The notes below the pieces were generated by a model. That model saw only the letters and a list, made by a program, of their open reading frames with translations. It ran no database searches and was not told the origin of the DNA. From NCBI GenBank assembly GCA_964036045.1, contig OZ038385.1:37294063-37358062 (forward strand): DNA of 64,000 nucleotides. Direction: 5' to 3'. The translations under genes and the position numbers were made by a program. Below, in pieces: positions 34,701 to 47,439 of the stretch (the stretch's first letter is position 1; each line of letters starts with the position of its first letter). This stretch comes from Eutreptiella sp. 'Long Island Sound 2002'. Lineage: Eukaryota > Euglenozoa > Euglenophyceae > Eutreptiales > Eutreptiaceae.

Positions 34701-37700
34701 CCGGGGCTTCCGGAACATGTTCCGGCGCTACCGGAACATGTTCCGGTGCTTCCGGAACATATTCCGGCGCTTCCGGAACATGTTCCGGTGCTTCCGGAAC
34801 ATGATCCGGCGCTTCCGGAACATGTTCCGGTGCTTCCGGAACATGTTTCGGCGCTTCCGGAACATGTTCCGTTGCTTCGGGAACATATTCCGGCGCTTCC
34901 GGAACATGTTCCGGTGCTTCCGGAACATGATCCGGCGCTTCCGGAACATGTTCCGGTGCTTCCGGAACATGTTCCGGTCCTTCCCTTCCGGAACATGTTC
35001 CGGTCCTTCCGGAACATGTTCCGGCGCTTCCGGAACATGTTCCGGTCCCTCCGGAACATGTTCCGGCGCTTCCGGAACATGTTCCGGTGCTTCCGGAACA
35101 TGTTCCGGTGCTTCCGGAACATGTTCCGGTGCTTTCGGAACATGTTTCAGGCGCTTCCGGAACATGTTCAAGTCCTTCCGGAACACGTTCCGGCGCTTCC
35201 GGAACACGTTCCGGTCCTTCCGGAACGTTTTCCGGTGCTTCCGGAACACGTTCCGGCGCTTCCGGAACAGGTTCCGGCGCTTCCGGAATATGTTCCGGTC
35301 CTTCCGGAACATGTTCTGGTCCTTCCGGAACATGTTCCGGTCCTTCCAGAACATGTTCCGGTGCTTCCGGAACATGTTCCGGCGCTTCCGGAACATGTTC
35401 CGGTCCTTCCGGAACATGTTCCGGCGCCTCCGGAACATGTTCCGGCGCCTCCGGAACATGTTCCGGTCCTTCCGGAACATGTTCCGGTGCCTCCGGAACA
35501 TGTTCCGGAAGCACCGGAACATGTTCCGGCGCTTCCGGAACATGTTCCAACATGTTCCGGCGCTTCCGGAACATGTTCCGGCGCTTCCGGAACATGTTCC
35601 GGTCCTTCCGGAACATGTTCCGGTCCTTCCGGAACATGTTCCGGTGCTTCCGGAACATGTTCCGGTGCTTTCGGAACATGTTCCGGAGGCATCGGAACAT
35701 GTTCCGGAAGCATCGGAACATGTTCCGGAAGCATCGGAACATGTTCCGGTCCTTCTGGAACATGTTCCGGCGCTTCTGGAACATGTTCCGGTGCTTCCTG
35801 AACATGTTCCGGTCCTTCCGGAACATGTTCCGGTCCTTCCGGAACATGTTCCGGTCCTTCCGGAACATGTTCCGGCGATTCCGGAACATGTTCCGGTGCT
35901 TTCGGAACATGTTCCGGAAGCATCGTAACATGTTCCGGAAGCATCGGAACATGTTCCAGAAGCATCGGAACATGTTCCCGTCCTTCCGGCACATGTTTCG
36001 GTGCTTCCGGAACATGTTCCGGCGCTTCCGGAACATGTTCCGGCGCTTCCGGAACATGTTCCGGTGCTTCCGGAACATGTTCCGGTCCTTCCGGAACATG
36101 TTCCGGTCCTTCCGGAACATGTTCCGGTCCTTCCGGAACATGTACCGGTCCTTCCGGAACATGTTCCGGCGCTTCCGGAACATGTTCCGGTGCTTCCGGA
36201 ACATGTTCCGCCGATTCCGGAACATGTTCCGGTGCCTCCGAACATGGTCCCGTCCTTCCGGCACATGTTCCGGTGCTTCCGGCACATGTTCCGGCGCTTC
36301 AGGAACCTGTTCCGGCGCTTCCGGAACATGTTCCGGCGCTTCCGCAACATGTTCCGGTGCTTCCGGAACATGTTACGGTCCTTCCAGAACATGTTCCGGT
36401 CCTTCCGGAACATGTTCCGGTGCTTCCGGAACATGTTCCGGTCCTTCCGGAACATGTTCCGGTCCTTCCGGACCATGTTCCGGCGCTTCCAGAACATGTT
36501 CCGGTGCTTTAGGAACATGTTCCGGCGCTTCCGGAACATGTTCCGGTGCTTTAGGAACATATTCCGGCGCTTCCGGAACATGTTCCGGCGCTTCCGGAAC
36601 ATGTTCCGGTGCTTCCGGAACATGTTCCGGTCCTTCCGGAACATGTTCCGGCGCTTCCGGAACATGTTCCGGTGCTTCCGGAACATGTTCCGGCGCTTCC
36701 GGAACATGTTCCGGCGCTTCCGGAACATGTTCCGGTCCCTCCGGAACATGTTCCGGCGCTTCCGGAACATGTTTCCGGTGCTTCCGGAACATGTTCCGGT
36801 GCTTCCGGAACGTGTTCCGGTCCTTCCGGAACATGTTCCGGTCCTTCCCTTCCGGAACATGTTCCGGTCCTTCCGGAACATGTTCCGGCGCTTCCGGAAC
36901 ATGTTTCCGGTGCTTCCGGAACATATTCCGGCGCTTCTGGAACATGTTCCGGTGCTTCCGGAACATGTTCCGGTCCTTCCCTTCTGGAACATGTTCCGGT
37001 CCTTCCGGAACATGTTCCGGCGCTTCCGGAACATGTTCCGGTCCCTCCGGAACATGTTCCGGCGCTTTCGGAACATGTTCCGGCGCTTCCGGAACATGTT
37101 CCGGGCTTCCGGAACATGTTCCGGTGCTTCCGGAACATGTTCCGGTCCTTCCGGAACATGAAACGGTGCTTCCGGAACATGTTCCGGCGCTTCCGGAACA
37201 TGTTCCGGTGCTTCCGGAACATGTTCCGGTGCTTCCGGAACATGTTCCGGTGCTTCCGGAACATGTTCCGGTCCTTCCGGAACATGTTCCGGTGCTTCCG
37301 GAACATGTTCCGGTGCTTCCGGAACATGTTCCGGTGCTTCCGGAACATGTTCCGGCGCTTCCGGAACATGTTCCGGCACTTCCGGAACATGTTCCGGCGC
37401 TTCCGGAACATGTTCCGACGCTTCCGGAACATGTTCCGGCGCTTCCGGAACATGTTCCGGTGCTTCCGGAACATATTCCGGCGCTTCCGGAACATGTTCC
37501 GGCGCTTCCGGAACATGATCCGGCGCTTCGGGAACATGTTCCGGTGCTTCTGGAACATGTTCCGGTCCTTCCCTTCCGGAACATGTTCCGGTCCCTCTGG
37601 AACATGTTCCGGCGCTTCCGGAACATGTTCCGGCGCTTCCGGAACATGTTCCGGTGCTTCCGGAAGATGTTCCGGTCCTTCCGGAACATGTTCCGGTCCC

Positions 37701-40700
37701 TCCGGAACATGTTCCGGCGCTTCTGGAACATGTTCCGGCGCTTCCGGAACTTGTTCCGGTGCTTCCGGAACATGTTCCAGCGCTTCCGGAACAAGTTCCG
37801 GTCCCTCCGGAACATGTTCCGGCGCTTCCGGAACATGTTCCGGCGCTTCCGGAACATGTTTACGGTGCTTCCGGAACATGTTCCGGTGCTTCCGGAACGT
37901 GTTCCGGTCCTTCCGGAACGTGTTCCGGTCCTTCCGGAACATATTCCGGCGCTTCCGGAACATGTTCCGGCGCTTCCGGAACATGATCCTGCGCTTCCGG
38001 AACATGTTCCCGTCCTTCCGGCACATGTTCCGGTGCTTCCGGAACATGTTCCGGTGCTTCCGGAACATGTTCCGGTCCTTCCGGAACATGTTCCGGTCCT
38101 TCCGGAACATGTTCCGGTCCTTCCGGAACATGTTCCGGCGCTTCCGGAACATGTTCCGGCGCTTCCGGAACATGTTCGGGTCCTTCCGGAAAATGTTCCG
38201 GTCCTTCCGGAACATGTTCCGGTGCTTCCGGAACATGTTCCGGCGCTTCCGGAACATGTTCCGGCGCTTCCGGAACATGTTCCGGCGCTTCCGAAACATG
38301 TTCCGGTGCTTCCGAAACATGTTCCGGTCCTTCCGGAACATGTTCCGGTGCCTCCGGAAGATGTTCCGGTGCTTCCGGAACATGTTCCGGCGCTTCCGGA
38401 ACATGTTCCGGTCTCTCCGGAATATGTTCCGGTCCTTCCAGAACATGTTCCGGCGCTTCCGGAACATGTTCCGGCGCTTCCGGAACATGTTCCGGTCCTT
38501 CTGGAACATGTTCCGGTGCCTCCGGAACATGTTCCGGTGCCTCCGGAACATGTTCCGGTGCTTCCGGAACATGTTCCGGTGCTTCCGGAACATGTTCCAG
38601 GGCTTCCGGAACATGTTCCGGCGCTTCCGGAACATGTTCCGGTGCTTCCGGAACATATTCCGGCGCTTCCGGAACATGTTCCGGCGCTTCCGGAACATGT
38701 TCCGGTGCTTCCGGAACATGTTCCGGTCCTTCCGGAACATGTTCCGGCCTTTCCAGAACATGTTCCGGTGCTTCCGGAACATGTTCCGGCGCTACCGGAA
38801 CATGTTCCGGTGCTTCCGGAACATATTCCGGCGCTTCCGGAACATGTTCCGGTGCTTCCGGAACATGATCCGGCGCTTCCGGAACATGTTCCGGTGCTTC
38901 CGGAACATGTTTCGGCGCTTCCGGAACATGTTCCGGTGCTTGGGGAACATATTCCGGCGCTTCCGGAACATGTTCCGGTGCTTCCGGAACATGATCCGGC
39001 GCTTCCGGAACATGTTCCGGTGCTTCCGGAACCTGTTCCGGTCCTTCCCTTCCGGAACATGTTCCGGTCCTTCCGGAACATGTTCCGGCGCTTCCGGAAC
39101 ATGTTCCGGTCCCTCCGGAACATGTTCCGGCGCTTCCGGAACATGTTCCGGTCCTTCCGGAACATGTTCCGGCGCTTCCGGAACATGTTCCGGTGCTTTC
39201 GGAACATGTTTCAGGCGCTTCCGGAACATGTTCCGGTCCTTCCGGAACACGTTCCGGCGCTTCCGGAACACGTTCCGGTCCTTCCGGAACGTGTTCCGGT
39301 GCTTCCGGAACACGTTCCGGCGCTTCCGGAACAGGTTCCGGCGCTTCCGGAACATGTTCCGGTCCTTCCGGAACATGTTCCGGTCCTTCCGGAACCTGTT
39401 CCGGCGCTTCCGGAACATGTTCCGGTCCTTCCGGAACATGTTCCGGTCCTTCCAGAACATGTTCCGGTGCTTCCGGAACATGTTCCGGCGCTTCCGGAAC
39501 ATGTTCCGGCGCTTCCGGAACATGTTCCGGTCCTTCCGGAACATGTTCCGGCGCTTCCGGAACATGTTCCGGCGCCTCCGGAACATGTTCCGGTCCTTCC
39601 GGAACATGTTCCGGTGCCTCCGGAACATGTTCCGGTGCTTCCGGACCATGTTCCGGCGCTTCCGGGTAATGTTCCGGTGCTTCCGGAACATGTTCCGGTC
39701 CTTCCGGAACATGTTCCGGCCTTTCCGGAACATGTTCCGGTGCTTCCGGAACATGTTCCGGCGCTTCCGGAACATGTTCCGGTGCTTCCGGAACATATTC
39801 CGGCGCTTCCGGAACATGTTCCGGCGCTTCCGGAACATGTTCCGGCGCTTCCGGAACATGTTCCGGTCCTTCCGGAACATGTTCCGGTGCTTCCGGAACA
39901 TGTTCCGGTGCTTTCGGAACATGTTCCGGAGGCATCGGAACATGTTCCAGAAGCATCGGAACATGTTCCGGAAGCATCGGAACATGTTCCGGTCCTTCTG
40001 GAACATGTTCCGGCGCTTCTGGAACATGTTCCGGTGCTTCCGGAACATGTTCCGGAGCTTCCGGAACATGTTCCGGTCCTTCCGGAACATGTTCCGGAAG
40101 CATCGGAACATGTTCCGGAAGCATCGGAACATGTTCCCGTCCTTCCGGCACATGTTCCGGTGCTTCCGGAACATGTTCCGGCGCTTCCGGAACATGTTCC
40201 GGTACTTCCGGAACATGTTCCGCCGATTCCGGAACATGTTCCGGTGCCTCCGGAACATGGTCCCGTCCTTCCGGCACATGTTCCGGTGCTTCCGGCACAT
40301 GTTTTGGCGCTTGCGGAACCTGTTCCGGCGCTTCCGGAACATGTTCCGGCGCTTCCGCAACGTGTTCCGGTGCTTCCGGAACATGTTACGGTCCTTCCAG
40401 AACATGTTCCGGTCCTTCCGGAACATGTTCCGGTGCTTCCGGAACATGTTCCGGTCCTTCCGGAACATGTTCCGGTGCTTCCGGAACATGTTCCGGTGCT
40501 TCCGGAACATGTTCCGGTGCTTTTGGAACATGTTCCGGAAGCATCGGAACATGTTCCGGTCCTTCCGGAACAAGTTCCGGTGCTTCCGGAACATGTTCCG
40601 GTCCTTCCGGAACATGTTCCGGTCCTTCCGGAACATGTTCCGGTCCTTCCGGAACATGTTCCGGTCCTTCCGGAACATGTTCGCGCGCTTCCGGACCATG

Positions 40701-42390
40701 TTCCGGCGCTTCCAGAACATGTTCCGGTGCTTCAGGAACATGTTCTGGCGATTCCGGAACATGTTTCGGTGACTCCGGAACATGTTCCGATGCTTTAGGA
40801 ACATATTCCGGCGCTTCCGGAACATGTTCCGGCGCTTCCGGAACATGTTCCGGTGCTTCCGGAACATGTTACGGTCCTTCCGGAACATGTTCCGGTGCTT
40901 CCGGAACATGTTCCGGCGCTTCCGGAACATGATCCGGTCCTTCCGGAATATGTTCCGGTCCTTCCGGAACATGTTCCGGTGCTTCCGGAACATGTTCCGG
41001 TGCTTCCGGAACATGTTCCGGTGCTTCCGGAACATGTTCCGGTGCTTCCGGAACATGTTCCGGTCCTTCCGGAACATGTTCCGGCGCTTCCGGAACATGT
41101 TCCGGTGCTTCCGGAACATGTTCCGGCGCTTCCGGAACATGTTCCGGTGCTTCCGGAACATATTCCGGCGCTTCCGGAACATGTTCCGGCGCTTCCGGAA
41201 CATGATCCGGCGCTTCGGGAACATGTTCCGGTGCTTCCGGAACATGTTCCGGTCCTTCCCTTCCGGAACATGTTCCGGTCCTTCCGGAACATGTTCCGGC
41301 GCTTCCGGAACATGTTCCGGTGCTTCCGGAACATGTTCCGGCCCTTCCGGAACATGTTCCGGCGCTTCCGGAACATGTTCCGCTGCTTCCGGAACATGTT
41401 CCGCTGCTTCCGGAACATGTTCCGGTCCTTCCGGAACATGTTCCGGTCCTTCCGGAACATGTTCCGGCGCTTCCGGAACATGATCCGGTGCTTCGGGAAC
41501 ATGTTCCGGTGCTTCCGGAACATGTTCCGGTCCTTCCCTTCCGGAACATGTTCCGGTCCTTCCGGAACATGTTCCGGCGCTTCCGGAACATGTTCCGGTC
41601 CCTCCGGAACATGTTCCGGCGCTTCTGGAACATGTTCCGGCGCTTCCGGAACATGTTCCGGGCCTCCGGAACATGTTCCGGCGCTTCCGGAACAAGTTCC
41701 GGTCCCTCCGGAACATGTTCCGGCGCTTCCGGAACATGTTTCCGGTGTTTCCGGAACATGTTCCGGCGCTTCCGGAACGTGTTCCGGTCCTTCCGGGACA
41801 TGTTCCGGTCCTTCCGGAACATATTCCGGCGCTTCCGGAACATGTTCCGGTGCTTCCGGAACATGTTCTGGTCCTTCCCTTCCGGAACATGTTCCGGTCC
41901 TTCCGGAACATGTTCCGGCGCTTCCGGAACATGTTCCGGTCCCTCCGGAACATGTTCCGGCGCTTCCGGAACATGTTCCGGTGCTTCCGGAACATGTTCC
42001 GGTGCTTCCGGAACATGTTCCGGTCCTTCCGGAACATGTTCCGGTGCTTCCGGAACATGAAACGGTGCTTCCGGAACATGTTCCGGCGCTTCCGGAACAT
42101 GTTCCGGTCCTTCCGGAACATGTTCCGGCGCTTCCGGAACATGTTCCGGTGCTTCCGGAACATGTTCCGGTGCTTCCGGAACATGTTCCGGTCCTTCCGG
42201 AACATGTTCCGGCGCTTCCGGAACATGTTCTGGTGCTTCCGGAAGATGTTCCGGTGCTTCCGGAACATGTTCCGGTGCTTCCGGAACATGTCCGGCGCTT
42301 CCGGAACATGTTCCGGCACTTCCGGAACATGTTCCGGCGCTTCGGGAACATGTTCCGGTGCTTCTGGAACATGTTCCGGTCCTTCCCTTC
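28739..42390. repeat. Proximal satellite domain marked by a 26-bp unit variant
   Basis: A unit with spacer TCCTTCCCTT (5 bp longer) recurs near 28,740, 30,255, 32,200, 34,982, 36,847, 36,988, 37,570, 39,045, 41,258, 41,537, 41,878 and 42,384, with a CCTTACGG form near 31,105 and 33,677. I saw none beyond 42.4 kb. Each one shifts the reading frame by 2, which explains why the peptides change heptad repeatedly here. Confidence 0.85.
28857..29990. repeat. 567-bp higher-order repeat (27 units), two copies
   Basis: Private variants recur exactly 567 bp apart: the inverted-type spacer GGAGGCAGCGG (28,907 and 29,474), CGCTCTCGG (29,075 and 29,642) and CCAAAACATG (about 29,122 and 29,689). 567 = 27 x 21. 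After these, copy 2 lacks two units (CGGTTCC markers are 525 bp apart). Confidence 0.85.
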
Positions 42391-45300
42391 CGGAACATGT
42401 TCCGGTCCCTCTGGAACATGTTCCGGCGCTTCCGGAACATGTTCCGGCGCTTCCGGAACATGTTCCGGCGCTTGCGGAACATGTTCCGGCGCTTCCGGAA
42501 CATGTTCCGGCGCTTGCGGAACATGTTCCGGTGCTTCCGGAACATGTTCCGGTCCTTCCGGAACATGTTCCGGTGCTTCCGGAACATATTCTGGCGCTTC
42601 CGGAACATGTTCCGGTCCTTCCGTAACATGTTCCGGCGCTTCCGGAACATGTTCCGGCGCTTCTGGAACATGTTCCGGCGCTTCCGGAACATGTTCCGGT
42701 CCCTCCGGAACATGTTCCGGCGCTTCCGGAAAATGTTCCGGCGCTTCCGGAACATGTTTTCGGTGCTTCCGGAACATGTTCCGGTGCTTCCGGAACGTGT
42801 TCCGGTCCTTCCGGAACGTGTTCCGGTCCTTCCGGAACATATTCCGGCGCTTCCGGAACATGTTCCGGCGCTTCCGGAACATGATCCTGCGCTTCCGGAA
42901 CATGTTCCGGTGCTTCCGGAACATGTTCCGGTCCTTCCGGAACATGTTCCGGCGCTTCCGGAACATGTTCCGGTCCCTCCGGAACATGTTCCGGCGCTTC
43001 CGGAACATGTTCCGGTGCTTCCGGAACATGTTCCGGCGCTTCCGGAACATGTTCCGGTGCTTCCGGAACATGTTCCGGTGCTTCCGGAACATGTTCCGGC
43101 GCTTCCGGAACATGTTCCGGTCCCTCCGGAACATGTTCCGGCGCTTCCGGAACATGTTCCGGCGCTTCGGGAACATGTTCCGGTGCTTCCGGAACATGTT
43201 CCGGCGCTTCCGGAACAAGTTCCGGTCCCTCCGGAACATGTTCCGGCGCTTCCGGAACATGTTTCCGGTGCTTCCGGAACATGTTCCGGTGCTTCCGGAA
43301 CGTGTTCCGGTCCTTCCGGAACATGTTCCGGTCCTTCCGGAACATGTTCCGGTCCCTCCGGAACATGTTCCGGCGCTTCCGGAACATGTTCCGGTCCTTC
43401 CGGAACATGTTCCGGTGCTTCCGGAACATGTTCCGGTGCTTCCGGAACATGTTCCGGTGCTTCCGGAACATGTTCCGGTGCTTCCAGAACATGTTCCGGT
43501 CCTTCCGGAACATGTTCCGGCGCTTCCGGAACATGTTCCGGCGCTTCCGGAACATGTTCCGGCGCTCCGGAACATGTTCCGGTGCTTCCGGAACATGTTC
43601 CGGTGCTTCCGGAACATGTTTTGGCGCTTCCGGAACATGTTCCGGCGCTTCCGGAACATGTTCCGGCGCTTCCCATGTTCCGGTCCTTCCGGAACATGTT
43701 CCGGTCCTTCCGGAACATGTTCCGGTGCTTCCGGAACATGTTCCGGCGCTTCCGGAACATGTTCCGGCGCTTCCGGAACATGTTCCGGGCCTTCTGGAAC
43801 ATGTTCCGGCGCTTCCGGAACATGTTCCGGTCCTTCCAGAACATGTTCCGGTCCTTCCGGAACATGTTCCGGTCCTTTCGGAACATGTTCCGGCGCTTCC
43901 GGAACATGTTCCGGTCCTTCCGGAACATGTTCCGGTCCTTCCGGAACATGTTCCGGTGCTTCCGGAACATGTTCCGGCGCTTCCGGAACATGTTCCGGTG
44001 CTTCCGGAATAGGTTCCGGCCCTTCCGAAACATGTTCCGGCGCTTCCGGAACATGTTCCGGCGCTTCCGGAACATGTTCCGGCGCTTCCGGAACATGCTC
44101 CGGCGCTTCCGGAACATGTTCCGGCGCTTCCGGAACATGTTCCGGTCCTTCCGGAACATGTTCTGGTCCTTCCGGAACATGTTCCGGCGCTTGCGGATCA
44201 TGTTCCGGCGCTTCCGGAACATGTTCCGGTGCCTCCGGAACATGTTCCGGCGATTCCGGAACATGTTCCGGTGCTTCCGGAACATGTTCCGGTGCTTCCC
44301 GAACATGATCCGGCGCTCTCGGAACATGTTCCGGCGCTTCCGGAACATGTTCCGGTGCTTCCGGAACATGTTCCGGTGCTTCCGGAACATGTTCCGGCGC
44401 TTCCGGAACATGTGCTTCCGGAACATGTTCCGGCGCTTCCGGAACATGTTTCGGTGCTTCCGGAACATGTTCCGGCGCTTCCGGAACATGTTTCGGTGCT
44501 TCCGGAACATGTTCCGGCGCTTCCGGAACATGTTGCGGCGCTTCCGGAACATGTTCCGGCGCTTCCGGAACATGTTCCGGTCCTTCCAGAACATGTTCCG
44601 GTCCTTCCGGAACATGTTCCGGTCCTTTCGGAACATGTTCCGGCGCTTCCGGAACATGTTCCGGTCCTTCCGGAACATGTTCCGGTCCTTCCGGAACATG
44701 TTCCGGTGCTTCCGGAACATGTTCCGGCGCTTCCGGAACATGTTCCAGTCCTTCCGGAACATGTTCCGGTGCTTCCCGAACATGTTCCGGTCCTTCCGGA
44801 ACATGTTCCGGCGCCTCCAGAACATGTTCCGGTGCCTCCGGAACATGTTCCGGCGATTCTGGAACATGTTCCAGTCCTTCCGGAACATGTTCCGGTGCTT
44901 CCCGAACACGTTCCGGTCCTTCCGGAACATGTTCTGGTGCTTCCGGAACATGTTCCGGCGCTTCCGGTACATGTTCCGGTCCTTCCGGAACATGTTCTGG
45001 TCCTTCCAGATCATGTTCCGGCGCTTCCGGAACATGTTCCGGTGCTTCCGGAACATGTTCCGGTGCTTCCGGAACATGTTCCGGCGCTTCCGGAACATGT
45101 TCCAGTCCTTCCGGAACATGTTCCGGTGCTTCCCGAACATGTTCCGGTCCTTCCGGAACATGTTCTGGTGCTTCCGGAACATGTTCCCGCGCTTCCGGTA
45201 CATGTTCCGGTCCTTCCGGAACATGTTCCGGTCCTCCCAGATCATGTTCCGGCGCTTCCGGAACATGTTCCGGTGCTTCCGGAACATGTTCCGGCGCTTC

Positions 45301-47439
45301 CGGAACATGTTCCGGTGCTTCCGGAACATGTTCCGGTGCTTCCGGAACATGTTCAGGTGCTTCCGGAACATGTTCCGGTGCTTCCGGAACATGTTCCGGC
45401 GCTTCCGGAACATGTTCCGGTGCTTCCGGAACACGTTCCGGTGCTTCCGGAACATGTTCCGGTGCTTCCGGAACATGTTCCGGCGCTTCCGGAACATGTT
45501 CCGGTGCTTCCGGAACATGTTCCGGCGCTTGCGGAACATGTTCGGGCGCTTCCGGAACATGTTCCGGTGCTTCCGGAGCATGTTTCGGTGCTTCCGGAAC
45601 ATGTTCCGGTCCTTCCGGAACATGTTCCGGCGCTTCCGGAACATGTTCCGGCGCTTCCGGAACATGTTCCGGCGCTTCCGGAACATGTTCCGGCGCTTCC
45701 GGAACATGTTCCGGTGCTTCCGGAACATGTTCCGGTCCTTCCGGAACATGTTCCGGTGCTTCCGGAACATGTTCCGGCGCTTCCGGAACATGTTCCGGTG
45801 CTTCCGGAACATGTTCCGGTGCTTCCGGAACATGTTCAGGTGCTTCCGGAATATGTTCCGGTGCTTCCGGAACATGTTCCGGCGCTTCCGGAACATGTTC
45901 CGGTGCTTCCGGAACACGTTCCGGTGCTTCCGGAACATGTTCCGGTGCTTCCGGAACATGTTCCGGTGCTTCCGGAACATGATCCGGCGCTGCCGGAACA
46001 TGTTCAGGTGCTTCCGGAACATGTTCCGGTGCTTCCGGAACATGTTCCGGCGCTTCCGGAACATGTTTCGGTGCTTCGGGAACATGTTCCGGCGCTTCCG
46101 GAACATGTTGCGGCGCTTCCGGAACATGGTCCGCCGCTTCCGGAACATGTTCCGGTCCTTCCGGAACATGTTCCGGTCCTTCCGGAACATGTTCCGGTCC
46201 TTTCGGAACATGTTCCGGCGCTTCCGGAATATGTTCCGGTCCTTCCGGAACATGTTCCGGTCTCTCCGGAACATGTTCCGGTGCTTCCGGAACATGTTCC
46301 GGCGCTTCCGGAACATGTTCCAGTCCTTCTGGAACATGTTCCGGTGCTTCCCGAACATGTTCCGGTCCTTCCGGAACATGTTCCGGCGCCTCCGGAACAT
46401 GTTCCGGTGCCTCCGGAACATGTTCCGGCGATTCCGGAACATGTTCCAGTCCTTCCGGAACATGTTCCGGTGCTTCCCGAACATGTTCCGGTCCTTCCGG
46501 AACATGTTCCGGCGCCTCCGGAACATGTTCCGGTGCCTCCGGAACATGTTCCGGCGATTCCGGAACATGTTCCGGTGCTTCCGGAACATGTTCCGGCGCT
46601 TCCGGTACATGTTCCGGTCCTTCCGGAACATGTTCCGGTCCTTCCAGATCATGTTCCGGCGCTTCCGGAACATGTTCCGGTGCTTCCGCAACATGTTCCG
46701 GTGCTTCCGGAACATGTTCCGGCGCTTCCGGAACATGTTCCGGTGCTTCCGGAACATGTTCCGGTCCTTCCGGAACATGTTCCGGCGCTTCCGGAACATG
46801 TTCCGGCGCTTCCGGAACATGTTCCGGCGCTTCCGGAACATGTTCCGGCGCTTCCGGAACATGTTTCGGTGCTTCCGGAACATGGTCCGGCGCTTCCGGA
46901 ACATGTTCCGGTGCTTCCGGAACATGTTCCGGCGCTTGCGGAACATGTTCCGGCGCTCTCGGAACATGTTCCGCCGCCTCCGGAACATGTTCCGGTGCTT
47001 CCGGAACATGTTCCGGCGGTTCGGGAACATGTTCCGGCGCTTCCGGAACATGTTCCGGCGCTTCTCGAACATGTTCCGCTGCTTCCGGAACATGTTCCGG
47101 TGCTTCCGGAACATGTTCAGGTTCTTCCGGAACATGTTCCGGTGCTTCCGGAACATGTTCCGGCGCCTCCGGAACATGTTCCGGTGCTTCCGGAACATGT
47201 TCCGGTGCTTCCGGAACATGTTCCGGTCCTTCCGGAACATGTTCCGGTCCTTTCGGAACATGTTCCGCCGCTTCCGGAACATGTTCCGCCGCTTCCGGAA
47301 CATGTTCCGGTGCTTCCGGAGTATGTTCCGGCGCTTCCGGAACATGTTCCGGCGCTTCCGGAACATGTTTCGGTGCTTCGGGAACATGTTCCGGCGCTTC
47401 CGGAACATGTTCCGGTCCTTCCGGAACATGTTCCGGCGC

